This document shows, piece after piece, positions 46,094-56,263 of a stretch of 64,000 nucleotides of DNA. Source of the stretch: Acytostelium subglobosum LB1. Its lineage: Eukaryota > Evosea > Eumycetozoa > Acytosteliales > Acytosteliaceae. The stretch is from positions 750,734-814,733 of the forward strand of contig NW_012236530.1 of NCBI RefSeq assembly GCF_000787575.1. The letters are read 5' to 3'. A program made the translations under genes and the position numbers. Under the pieces are notes generated by a model that saw nothing but the letters and a program-made list of their open reading frames with translations, was not told where the DNA came from and did no database searches. Positions within the stretch are counted from its first letter, which is position 1, and the number at the start of each line of letters is the position of its first letter.

Positions 46094-46333
46094 GAATCAT
46101 GATTGACTATTCATGTTGTTTAGAAAGCCCTCACCCTCAACCCTTGCCCCAACCCTCGACCCTCGATCACAAAGAACTTGTGAGAAAGTTTCACCTTTTT
46201 GTTTGATTCATGGATGTTCATTCTTTCATTCATCCATTGTATAATATATAATACATACATATAATAACTGTTTCATCATTGATACACTACTATAGTCTGT
46301 TGTCTATTAATCATCAGTTCAAATATAATAATA

Positions 46334-48074
46334 ATGGATACAAACAAAGATATAATACATCATGATGTTGTGGTTAATGATTCAAACACTACAGAGCAGC
46401 AAGATGTCGTTCATCCTGAGACATCAAAGCATCAAAGATATGATCATTCAATGTTGGACAACTTACCAGACATTGTTATGGTTGATTTATTTAAACTACT
46501 CAATGATTTGGTCGACAAGGTGTGTCTTGCATTGTGTTGCAAGAGATTGATGGCAAATATGAACAAGTTGATGGTATCACTGAGGCAGAATGCTCAAAGA
46601 AATACACCCTATAGATGGTCAGAGACGACAGAGTTGCCAGAGTCAATCACATGGATGCGCGTGGACTCCTCCCTCAGACAAAGTAACATACCCTTTCCCA
46701 AGTCACTTGCAATTCTTGAACTAGGAGGACGATTCAACCAGATGATCACACCATTATCACTGCCCGACACCATTACCAATCTCTCACTTGGCTACTTTTT
46801 CAACCAACCAATCAATGTTGGTGATCTGCCCCAATCACTTCAGACCCTATCTCTTGGATCAATGTTCAGCCAGCCATTACAGATAGGGTCGCTTCCATCA
46901 TCACTCACCACGCTCATACTTGGCGATTATTATAACAATGTAATCAGTGTTGGTACTCTGCCTCAATCACTTCAGACCTTAACCCTTGGCTCAACGTATA
47001 GCTTGCCCATTCAAGTTGGATCGCTACCACCAACATTAACCAGTCTGACCTTAGGCTACAATTTCAATCAACCGATTTCCAATGGACAGCTCCCATCTTC
47101 GCTCAATCAACTATTCTTTGGATATTACTTCAACTCATACATTGAGCCAGGCTCACTCCCTCACTCGATCCCACACACAACTCACTTTTGACTACTCCTT
47201 CAACATGTTTGACGAAGGCCTTCTCAGTCCACTCACTCTCCTCAACAATTTGACATTTGGATATTCATTTTTGGGTCCAATTACAATGGGATCACTCCCT
47301 GAATCACTCCGATCACTCAATATCGAACAATCAAAGAGGATAATCATTGAGCCAGATTCCTTGCCTACCTCGCTCACTCAACTCAGTGTTTCAGGTCTAC
47401 TTCCAGATCAACCGCCCGCCTTCCCTTCGCTTCAATCGTTGAGAATTAGGTTATTAAATGACAACATTCTTGCTCCTGGATCACTTCCATCATCAATAAC
47501 CAAGTTGTATATATCAACCGATCATCAGGTGTTGATCAAACCTGGATCGCTTTCATCATCACTTCAATCAATTGAGCTTGATGGAGACTTTTGCAATGAG
47601 TCTCCAGGAGACAAACTACCATCATCACTCACCAAGTTGGTCCTTTCACAATGTAGAAGAATGAAATTTGATAAAGATTCATTGCCATCTGATCTTCAAA
47701 GCACCTCAATACCCAATCTGGAATTTGCCAAGCAATTCGAGCACCTCTCACAACTTGAAACAGTTGAGTTGTTGTATGACTTAACTGTCAAAGGCAATGA
47801 CACGCCATATTCAACAATACGATGCGATAAACTAAGATTCCAAGTGCAACGAATCAATCTTGCTTATGACCCTGATTGCGACATGGATATGAGCCCACGC
47901 GTAGCAACGAAGGATGAATTGTTGGAAGTTATTGCGCGAGTTGTTCAAGCCACTCCAAATGTTGGAACGTATTTTGTGGATGAAGATGACTGGAACATTC
48001 ACCAAATCAGAGTGATTGACAATAACATTGTTTTGATCTGTACCAATCATTCATTCAAGTTCGCCTCAATCTAG
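46334..48074 (+). pseudogene. F-box/FNIP-repeat gene 3, one frameshift
   Basis: The first part (46334..~47170) has an optional 40-residue N-terminal extension before MLDNLPDIVMVDLFKLLNDL, then the F-box-like region and nine or so FNIP repeats up to YIEPGSLPHSI. A frameshift at about 47170 (apparent extra CCAC before ACACAACTCAC) moves the rest, TQLTFDYSFNMFDEGLLSP through the C-terminal domain (AKQFEHLSQLETVELLYDL; RVIDNNIVLICTNHSFKF), into another frame ending at 48074. The second part cannot be read without the shift. Otherwise both parts look well conserved, so the lesion is young or a sequence error. Related to genes 1 and 2, in tandem. Confidence 0.8.
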
Positions 48075-48184
48075 AAATATTAAACATTTTATAATTGTAT
48101 TTCGGATAACAAATAGAAATAATAGTCTTAACCGATATTAGAACAATTAATTCCCCTTTGGAAATTGTTTCTAGTTTATTCAAC

Positions 48185-48598
48185 TTAGGTGTACTTGGAA
48201 TAGGATTCATTGGTGCTAGAGTATTGGTTGGAGTATTGATTATTATCTTGTTCACCACCTTGGAGGACACCATCGTTGCTGTTTGAGTCGTATCCATTCT
48301 CGATGACCTCTTTGTTGTTGTTGTTCTGGCTACTTATGATATTGTTGTAGGTCTTATTATCTCTTGCATTCTGTCTTTGTTCAGAGGGAGCCCTGTCGTT
48401 TGAATTGGCATTGTTGGTTTCACCACCGAGTCCCAATACATCCTGGACGACCTCAACACCCTTATCAAAGACAACATCCTTTACTAATTAAATATAAAAA
48501 AATTGGATAGAGAGAGAAGAATGAGAATAAATATTAGAAAAATAAAGGTAGATAAGGGTACTTAAATATTACTTTACTTACATCCCATATTTCAATAG
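48185..48598 (-). CDS. small Asn/Gln/Ser-rich protein of unknown function, 7-nt first exon
   Basis: 101 residues if spliced: exon 1 complement(48592..48598), just ATG GGA T, and exon 2 complement(48185..48483). The join gives MGLKDVVFDKGVEVVQDVLG, then a polar tail (TNNANSNDRAPSEQ, SSQNNNNKEVIEN, NQYSNQYSSTNESYSKYT). Without the tiny exon the first Met would be MGLGGETNN at 48436 (83 residues), losing the only helix-like segment. The donor (GTAAGTAAAG) and acceptor (TTTAATTAG) are good. A Gly at position 2 could be myristoylated, but Leu-Lys after it is not ideal. No family recognised. Confidence 0.55.
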
Positions 48599-49377
48599 TT
48601 TTGTTTGTTAGTTTAGATGAATAATAATAATTAATTATGTTTTGTTTTTGTTGTTGAAGAGGATACGATCGTATGTATTTATAATGAATTCTCTTATTAA
48701 AAATAATATTCCAAAATCTAAACGTTACAATTTTAATTGGTCATTCTACAAATAATTGGTGGGATCAAGAGGAAGGAGGTACGCCCACCCCATAAATTAT
48801 CGGGGGTAGCTGGCTTGAAAAAATCATCAAAGGGGTGAAGATCAATTCATACATATTTATGGATATACATATGTATGTTTCAATCTCCACCTAGTACTGT
48901 AAATTATTTGATGAACAAACAATAAGCCAATTAAACTAATAGTTTCTCTCACTCAACCCCACTATTGTAGAATTCCCAAGATTGGATTGTTTTACCCAAT
49001 CGAAAAAAACATCAGGATAATGTAGGGAATGGGTGGATAAACACTCAGAGAGGGTGATATTTTTATTTGGATTGATTGAACCACACTTTCCTGATTGTGT
49101 TTGTTCAATTAATTGATTAAATAATTGAGGGGGTGTGGAGGGAATCCGATTGGTCCAATCCGAAATAGATGACATAGTAGGAATAAGCATGATCAAGTGT
49201 TGTTGACATCATTGTCAGCAGCACACATTATTAAATGTTCTTATGTGTTGAAGTAGTTCTTGTTGTTGTTGTTTGTGTCGCCTTGTTGGTTTGTGTGAAG
49301 TAGTTGTAGTGGTTGTAGTACCTGTATCTGAAGATGTAATAGTGCAGTCCATCACCTTTCTTATTTTTTTGATGTCA
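48599..49377. other. mostly non-coding, one doubtful ORF
   Basis: An 86-codon minus-strand ORF (48936..49196, MIMLIPTMSSISDWTNRIPS...) has normal-looking composition (FNQLIEQTQSGKCGSINPN; YPDVFFDWVKQSN) and could be a remnant or small gene, but nothing supports it. The remainder is AT-rich, with TTGTTG tracts near 49257. Confidence 0.4.
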
Positions 49378-49563
49378 TTATTTGTAGTCCCGTCCACTAT
49401 TGGCATCTATGACAGTGTGATAATTGTCAAGGAACGATGCCAAGTAACTGTCGACCATAGAATCAATGACCTTCTCCGGCTTCTTTGACTCCGGTTTCTT
49501 GATAATGCCACGAATTTGTTCTGTACATTTCCTTCTTTCAATTTCAATCAATTTCTCAACCAT
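49378..49563 (-). CDS. small charged hypothetical protein
   Basis: 61 residues from the ATG at 49563 (MVEKLIEIERRKCTEQIRGI); the frame upstream opens at a TTG only. Strongly helical, Lys/Glu-rich, one Cys, with PESKKPEKVIDSMVDSYL in the middle. It is divergent from the Nudix-TatD gene, starting only 58 bases away, so they share a promoter. Non-repetitive and unlike the surrounding low-complexity ORFs, which favours a real gene. No family recognised. Confidence 0.5.
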   Translation of the reverse strand: MVEKLIEIERRKCTEQIRGIIKKPESKKPEKVIDSMVDSYLASFLDNYHTVIDANSGRDYK

Positions 49564-49621
49564 CCTGATCTGGTCTTTGATCAATCAATCAATCATCCCA
49601 CACAAAAAAACAAACACATAA

Positions 49622-51066
49622 ATGATCATCACTGATACCTGCTATGGAGTCATACCTTTGAGGAGGAAGAATGGTGACCAGGAACAACAACAGGAATGGG
49701 AGATACTTGTTATACAACACTTGAAGGGCGAACATTGGGCCTTCCCAAAGGGTCATCCAGAACCAAACGAGACAGCATTGGAGTCTGCCAAGCGTGAACT
49801 ACACGAAGAGACTGGTTTGGTGATCGATACATTGCTGGTTGAACAACCATTGACAGAGCACTACAACTTTGAGAACAAACGTGGCGATACAATCAACAAG
49901 TCTGTGCACTACTTCTTGGCCCAAGTGAGCGGCACTCTCGTACTTCAAGCTGAGGAGGTGAAGGACTCGCGATGGGTGCCAATCAATGACGCTCATACAC
50001 TTCTCACATTCGATGCCGCCAAGAACCTACTCAAGTCTGCAATCGACGCATTGCACCAACACTCAATCAACGACAAGATGTTGGATTCATTCCATGCCAA
50101 CAAACATCTGATCATCGACTCACACAGCCACATTCACGAAGATGTGGATAACCTCGAGTTCGCAGACATCAAGCTACCCCTGCACTGCACCTGGTTGATG
50201 GGAACGACCGTGGACGACTGGACACGTGTCAACAGATATGGTGACCGTCTGGGCACTCGCACCATTCGTTGCTTTGGCGTGCATCCCTGGTTCGTGCATC
50301 TCGTGCACCCGCCCAAGGAGCTGCTGGACACAAACCCCGAGCAAGACCCAACCAAGATGGTGTCTGACACCTACCCAACGGTGATCAACACTGCTTGGCC
50401 CGACCAGCTACGTCAACAACTCACACAGTATCCCAATGCGATGGTCGGTGAGATTGGAGTGGACCGCGTGACCAAGTGTCGCGCCACTGGCAAGAACGAA
50501 CAGGCTGAGCAATGGATAGTATTTGATCAACTGATCAAGATTGCAGTAGAATTCAATCGTCTTGTCAGTCTACACTGTGTTCAACTTCATGGCAAGCTCC
50601 TAGACTACTTCATCGCACTACCAATCGATCAGATGCCGAGGAAGATTGCCCTTCACACGTTCAGTAAGTCCACTCACACAATCAATCAATCAATCATACT
50701 GACTCAAGCACAACAACTACAACAGGCGGCAAACCATCAACTGTTGACTCATTCGCCAAGATGAAGACCAAAGGCAATCGCTTCTACTTTGGCATCTCAT
50801 TCATTAATCTCTCATCATCAAAGGTGTACAAGATGATCAAGGTATGTATTATGTTGGATTGATTGATTGAAAGTTTATTGACTCCATGCTATCAACAACA
50901 GTCGATACCTGATGATAGACTATTACTTGAGTCTGATCAAAACACTCCACTGGAGGCAGAGTCGAGCATATTGGATGTTGTAATGGCCATTTGCAAGGCC
51001 AAGGAATGGACAGTGGAACAGACGATCACCATCACCAGACAGAACGCCATTGAGTTCCAAGCATGA
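49622..51066 (+). CDS. Nudix hydrolase fused to TatD-type metal-dependent hydrolase
   Basis: 440 residues. Exons 49622..50663, 50726..50841, 50902..51066. Residues 1-150 are a Nudix domain of the diadenosine-polyphosphate (Ap4A) type: WAFPKGHPEPNETA with a perfect GX5EX7REUXEEXGU box starting at Gly44 (E50, RELHEETGL). Residues ~160-440 are a TatD/Scn1-like TIM-barrel hydrolase: HSH at 168-170, CFGVHPWF, MVGEIGVDR, VSLHCVQLHG, ALHTFSG, and LLLESDQ near the C-terminus, matching the metal-binding order of TatD deoxyribonucleases. Both active sites look complete. The third barrel metal site is encoded across exons 1-3, so splicing is needed. The pairing suggests combined clean-up of nucleotide and nucleic-acid products; this is inference. 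Confidence 0.88.
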
Positions 51067-51087
51067 TGGTCATCAATCCACGATCAA

Positions 51088-52430
51088 TCAATAATCATCG
51101 TCATAACCATAGGCATCATTGCTTCTCCAGTTTGGCTCTGGTACAAAGTGCTTGTCCGCCAACCTCATGAATCCAAACATGTCGCGATGAAAGAAGTTAC
51201 CATCAAACAATACGCCCTTGGAGGCAATCCTTCGAAGACAGGGGATGGAGATGTCGCCGTACTCCACTTCGAGAGTCCTCGCTCTGGGAAAGGTTGTCAA
51301 CGACCGTCCAATAAAGTGTGGAAGGTCCATACCAAAACAGTCGTCGTCGTCAATCGTGGAGGTTACCTTGAGCTTTAACTGTCGACATCGTAGTTTGGAT
51401 GGCTGCGCCAAGATTGCTGGTCCACGTATCATGATCTCCTCGTCCACTAGCACATAGTCGAGATGTGTAAGATGCTCAATCTGCCTGATGAAACTGAGGC
51501 TTGGGATGGACAGCTTGCGCAGGCCCACAGGCCAAGTGTCGTGGACGGTAATTGTCCCGCCCCTAGGCAGCATCAACTCGGTGAGGGACGGTGGGAATGT
51601 GCCGCGAGGAATGTCGCCAGTAGAATCATACACGCAATCGATATCCAGGGACAGCAGGGTCAATGGGATAGTACCCTTCAACGACTTTAATGGAAACTTT
51701 CCCAACAGAGTCAGCTTGGTGAGGGTTGGCGGAATGAATCCCATTGGCAACGGGGCGAACTTTGAGTAGCCGATGGTGAACGATCGGAGTGAATGCTGAA
51801 GTGATCCAATGTTGGCAAAGGTGCTCTTAAGCATTAATGAGTTGCCGTCTATGCCTGATCCAAAGGAGAGGTGTTTGAGCAAGGGTGGGAGTGATCCTCG
51901 TGGCAACACCTGTTTAAACTTCTCCCCCTCTAAGCTCAAAGCAATGAGAGACCGAGGGAAGGTACTTGTCGTGATAGGTTGATTGAAGGCATCACCAAGT
52001 TTGAGATGTTTGAGTTGAATGTTCATGAATATGCCTTCGATTGTTTGATTGAACGAGTGGCCCAATGTCAACGTGGTGAGGCTGGCTGGGAGGGTTCCTG
52101 GATCAATCAACGAGTTGAACTTTCCAACAAGTTTGAGCGTCAACAGTGATGGCGGCAACACACCCGGTGTGATACGTTGATTGTGTTCAAGATGTAGTTT
52201 GGTGATGGATGGTGGCAGAAGACCAGGTGAGATGGTGGTGTTCAACTTCAACTTTGTTATCGTGTTTGGTAGGGCATCAGATGACAATCCATGCTTGTAG
52301 CTTAACATATCCAAAGAGCAAAGTTCCAATTCCTCTTGCATGACAATCCAAAGCACAACCTATCAATCCTATCATCTTTCAAATAATTAAATATAATTAT
52401 TAATGTTGTTAATGGTAATCTATCCATCAT
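51088..52430 (-). pseudogene. divergent F-box/FNIP-repeat gene 4, F-box and repeats in different frames
   Basis: The FNIP part is open at complement(51088..52356), first ATG at 52341 (MQEELELCSLDML), with ~12 degenerate repeats (LPPSITKLHL; GTLPASLTTLTLGHSFNQTI) and a C-terminal domain (FIRQIEHLTHLDYVLVDEE). Just upstream, in another frame from ATG 52430, lies MMDRLPLTTLIIIFNYLKDD then RIDRLCFGLSCKRNWNFALW, a clear F-box-like N-terminus of the same family, ending in a stop at 52302. The two frames overlap at 52302..52341. No GT-AG pair of workable size joins them, so a single-base shift is the simplest reading. The downstream part could still be made from its own ATG. The C-terminus ends in an acidic YGYDDDY. 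Confidence 0.75.
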
Positions 52431-52574
52431 TAAATATAAGTTATACACATAACTAGTTGTAATTATTTGATAGTTTGGATGATTGATTGAGTGAATGAAA
52501 GAATGATCAAAAGTGATCGAGTGTGTTAAAAATGGTCACGTGATTGATTGGGTGTGGACTACCACAACATCACT

Positions 52575-54824
52575 TTATAAAGGAAGGGTCATAGCACGAC
52601 CCAATGAAGTGCCAACCTTAACCAATGTCTCAATTGGCTTGGCACTGTTGACAACAATGTCCTGATCATAGGCAATAGTGCCCTTCTTGAACAACAACAA
52701 AATGGTCGATCCTCCAAATGCAAAGTATCCTTGTTCATCGCCCCTGAATGATCATTGATTGAGTGAGTGAGTATGAATGAATGAATGAGTATGAATGATT
52801 TGGATTGACTTACTTTTGGACATGCTGTCCTTCGGTGGTGAGCAGGTTGATGGAGCCAACCATGGTGGCACCGACACTGACAAAGATGACGTTGTCAAAG
52901 CACTTGGAGTGGATGATGGTGACACTTCGTTTGTTCTCAGTGTAGACGTCAATGTCTTGGTTGATGGCCACTGGGTTGACGGTGAAGTACTCGCCATCAA
53001 TGTGTTTGGTGGTGCCAATCACTCCATCCACAGGTACATGGAATCTATGGTAGTCCTGTGGCGCTAGTCTTGCAATAACAATCGAACCGCCCTCATACTG
53101 TGAGGCCAAAGCTTCATCCTGCAACAAAGATGCCAAAGTAAAGTTCTTGCCCTTGATCCACAACTCCTTTGCCTTGTCAAGTGTTTCGAATACATGTAGA
53201 CGTGCATCAGCTGGCGAGACTGCGATGGACTATGTTTGATTGGTGTGTCGTGTAAGTATGAGTGATTGGAACAATTCCAGTGAGTGATTGGATGGATTGA
53301 TTGAATGAGTAGTTTGGTGTTTGGAGTAGTCCAGAAATTGAGTGTTTTGATTGAATAAGTGGGATAGTTCCAGGACCAAGTGTGGCGTGATGGTGATCAA
53401 GATACATACTGGGTTACCAACCTCGTATATTGGTCTGGCGGATAATTTTAGACGACGATAGAAGAACTCGTTGAAGTTCTTGAAGGAGGTCAGTGGTTCC
53501 AGGATCTCATCGATGTTGAGGTTGTGGAACTTGATGAATGGTGGGATGTCCTTGACACTGTCAGCGGCAGCATACTTCTTGCCAGTCTTGTTGGTGAGGA
53601 ACTTGAGCAGACGTCTCACCTGTGTGTTGTTGCAGGCACTTCTGCCAGACTTTGTAGAGTACATCACACGCATTGCTACCTCAATGTAATGAGGTATCTT
53701 CTCCTCCTCCAACTTGCCAGTCTCTCTATTATGAACATTGATCACCTTCATCTTGCGATTGTCCACAGTCTTCAATGAAGAGTGATGACTCTTTGAGAAG
53801 ATATTATCTGCAATAGTTGAGTATGAATCTGAGATTGCATATGTCTCCCTGTGTAAATGTGATTGGTTGATTGATCGAGGGTGCCAGTGCGTGAGTTAGT
53901 GAGTGTCCTGGCGCGTCATGTGACCATGGCGGGATGCATACCAAATCAAGTCTGGATTGCCATCCAACAATCTCTCTACAATCTTCTCTCCCTCCTCAGT
54001 CTCACTAAAGAATTGCTCCAACTCTGATACAGAGATATTTCCATCTCCATTGAGATCAGCCTTCTCAAACTTAATTGATTGATTGGTTGAATGGACTAAG
54101 TTAGTGAATGATTGAATCATTGAATGAATGAATGACATACCATTGTCTCAATCTCTGACATTGGGAAGTCAGAGTTGACAGAGGTGATGAGTGCAGTGTA
54201 GTCTGGCAGTGACAGTACATCCTCGGCTTCGTTGTTGGAGAAGTGTCTGCAGACACTTGTCCAGAATGCAGAGTATACCTCCTTCTTTGTGATAAAGTTT
54301 GATACCAAGTGTATCTCACCACGATCTGTCTTCTCCTTCTTCTTTACAGGGTACCACTTATCCAATGTTCCCCTTGACAATGCTGGTACATCAAGTTCAA
54401 TCTCTCCAATATAGTCTAGTTTGATTGAGTGCCCAAGTAAGTGAGTGAGTTAATGGTGATGAATGAATGAATGAATGAACATACCGTTGGAAGTGATCTT
54501 GTCCCAGTCCCAGATGTCAAACTTGATGGTGTAGGCAGACTGTGATGCACGGATGACGAGGTTGTGTGATTCGTCCCATCTTGGATTCAAGGTCTTCTTG
54601 ATGACCTCACTCTTGTACACCTTCTCACCTGCGAATTGAATTACAAAGAATGGATCCGATTTGCCATTTGGGTCCATGGCAGGGAGGTTCTTGCCCTCGA
54701 CCACTATAACATTATAAGGTATCATAACATCATGATTGTCAGTGACTGAGGTGTCCACTGGACACTAATTATCAATCATTTCAATCATACCTTTCAAGTT
54801 TAGAATGCCAATTATAGGATCCAT
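52575..54824 (-). CDS. phosphatidylserine decarboxylase proenzyme with C2 and EF-hand domains
   Basis: Makes phosphatidylethanolamine from phosphatidylserine. Seven exons: complement(54791..54824), (54485..54703), (54141..54415), (53942..54069), (53410..53848), (52814..53229), (52575..52743); 559 residues. A C2 domain (about 1-110) has VVEGKNLPAMDPNGKSDPFF and KFDIWDWD, with the Ca2+-binding Asp residues. An EF-hand (DLNGDGNISVSELEQF) lies near residue 180. The catalytic part starts near 280, with PADARLHVFE, IARLAPQDYHRFHVPVDG, GEYFTVNPVAI and VSVGATMVGSI. The self-cleavage motif FGGST puts Ser516 at the start of the 44-residue alpha chain, giving the pyruvoyl cofactor. C2-EF-PSD is the extramitochondrial, PSD2-type layout of fungi and plants, probably at Golgi/endosome membranes. 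No mitochondrial presequence is seen. Confidence 0.95.
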
Positions 54825-56263
54825 ATTATATTATATAAATACTTATACTAATGATTGTTTGAATGAATGAATGATATCACAAATTGATCTTCTCATTTGT
54901 CTCAGCGTGTGTCTACCAATGTAAATTCTAATGAATGATCATTCATCACACACACCCACACTTGCACTGATCAGATTTTTTTGACCAGAGGATTGTGGTC
55001 GTCATCACCTGGCACCAAGGTGTGGTTATGTTAGCACTCGGTGGTACACCAGTGACATAGTTACTGCAGAGTCAAGACATCCATTTAAATTCATCTGACA
55101 ATTTACTTGTTCAACTCATACACAGAAGAGTGACCTGCGAGTCATGTTAAGTTCTTGTCTTAACTACCTACAAACAACCAAACAACACGACTCTCATCTT
55201 ATAATAGGTTATAAATTTTATATATACCCTAGTTGTTAACAGAGTTATAGGATGACCTGGAGACTAAAGCGAATGCGAACAAGTCCACGGATAGACGTGG
55301 ATGGTATTCATTCATTCAATCTAACATTCTTTCAATCATCACATTAAACATTATTATTATTTGTATATGTTTGTGTTTGTTGGACCACCAACACGATAAA
55401 GACACCTTGTGATCGGAGGTAGCAATATTGTCCCCCCCCCCCATTGGACCACCTCTCTGGGCTTGAACCCGAACAAACAAGAACCTACAAGATGTTATAA
55501 ATGGACCGCATACTAAACTTAATTCTCCTAACCTGATCATGTCCAAACATAAGTATCTAGATAGTAATTCTGATGGGAATGGTTAGGATCATATTAGCAG
55601 GGACACGGAAATCCCACATTATAATACAATCATTCCGGAATGATCAACTTTATAAGGTTCATTGTATTGGACATGTTTTAAGTGATCTTGTTGGACATCC
55701 CATCCCATGTCAGAGAGGTGGTCCATCCGCGCATTAACTTAAATTAATTAGATCCCGCACTCACTCCCAGACACACCACAAACACGATCAAACAAATAAC
55801 TGATGATGATGATTACAATAATATATATGTAAACGTACACAAAAGAACTCTGACGAAGAACATATATTTAAATGATTCGAATGAATGAAATAGGCTAATT
55901 ATAGTGACATAAACCATCATCAAGTCGACAAGTCTAAATCGGCAAAAGAATGGCGCGCATCAATGAGTTGCCCCCAGACATGTGGTCACAGTGACCCACC
56001 TCATGTGGTCATCTTGGTAATGAACGCAACCATATTTGATTTTTTAACTGTTTGACGTTTGGAACCTTCAAGAACTCCTATTTGTGTCATCGTGTGTGTA
56101 TTGGTGAATGTGGGATGTGGGATGTGGATGTTGGGGGTTGATGGCTGATGAAGTCCACCAAGGTTTGCTTGGAGGACCACCAGTTAAGTATGTTAGTTCC
56201 AATTCAGAATCATTCGTTCATTCATTCATTCAATCATTCAATCAATCTATCAAACAATCAGAG
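54825..56263. other. intergenic, poly-C run and inverted repeat, no gene recognised
   Basis: About 1.4 kb upstream of both the PSD gene and the large membrane-protein gene. Contains an 11-base C run (55432..55442), and GGACCACCTCTCTG (about 55447-55460) whose reverse complement CAGAGAGGTGGTCC lies near 55710-55723. A CATTCCGGAATG palindrome is near 55632. CATT tracts precede the start at 56264. Confidence 0.55.

Noticed and set aside
55445-55475. Possible tRNA T-arm (GGGTTCAAGCCC on the minus strand)
   Set aside because: No acceptor, D or anticodon arms could be placed around it.
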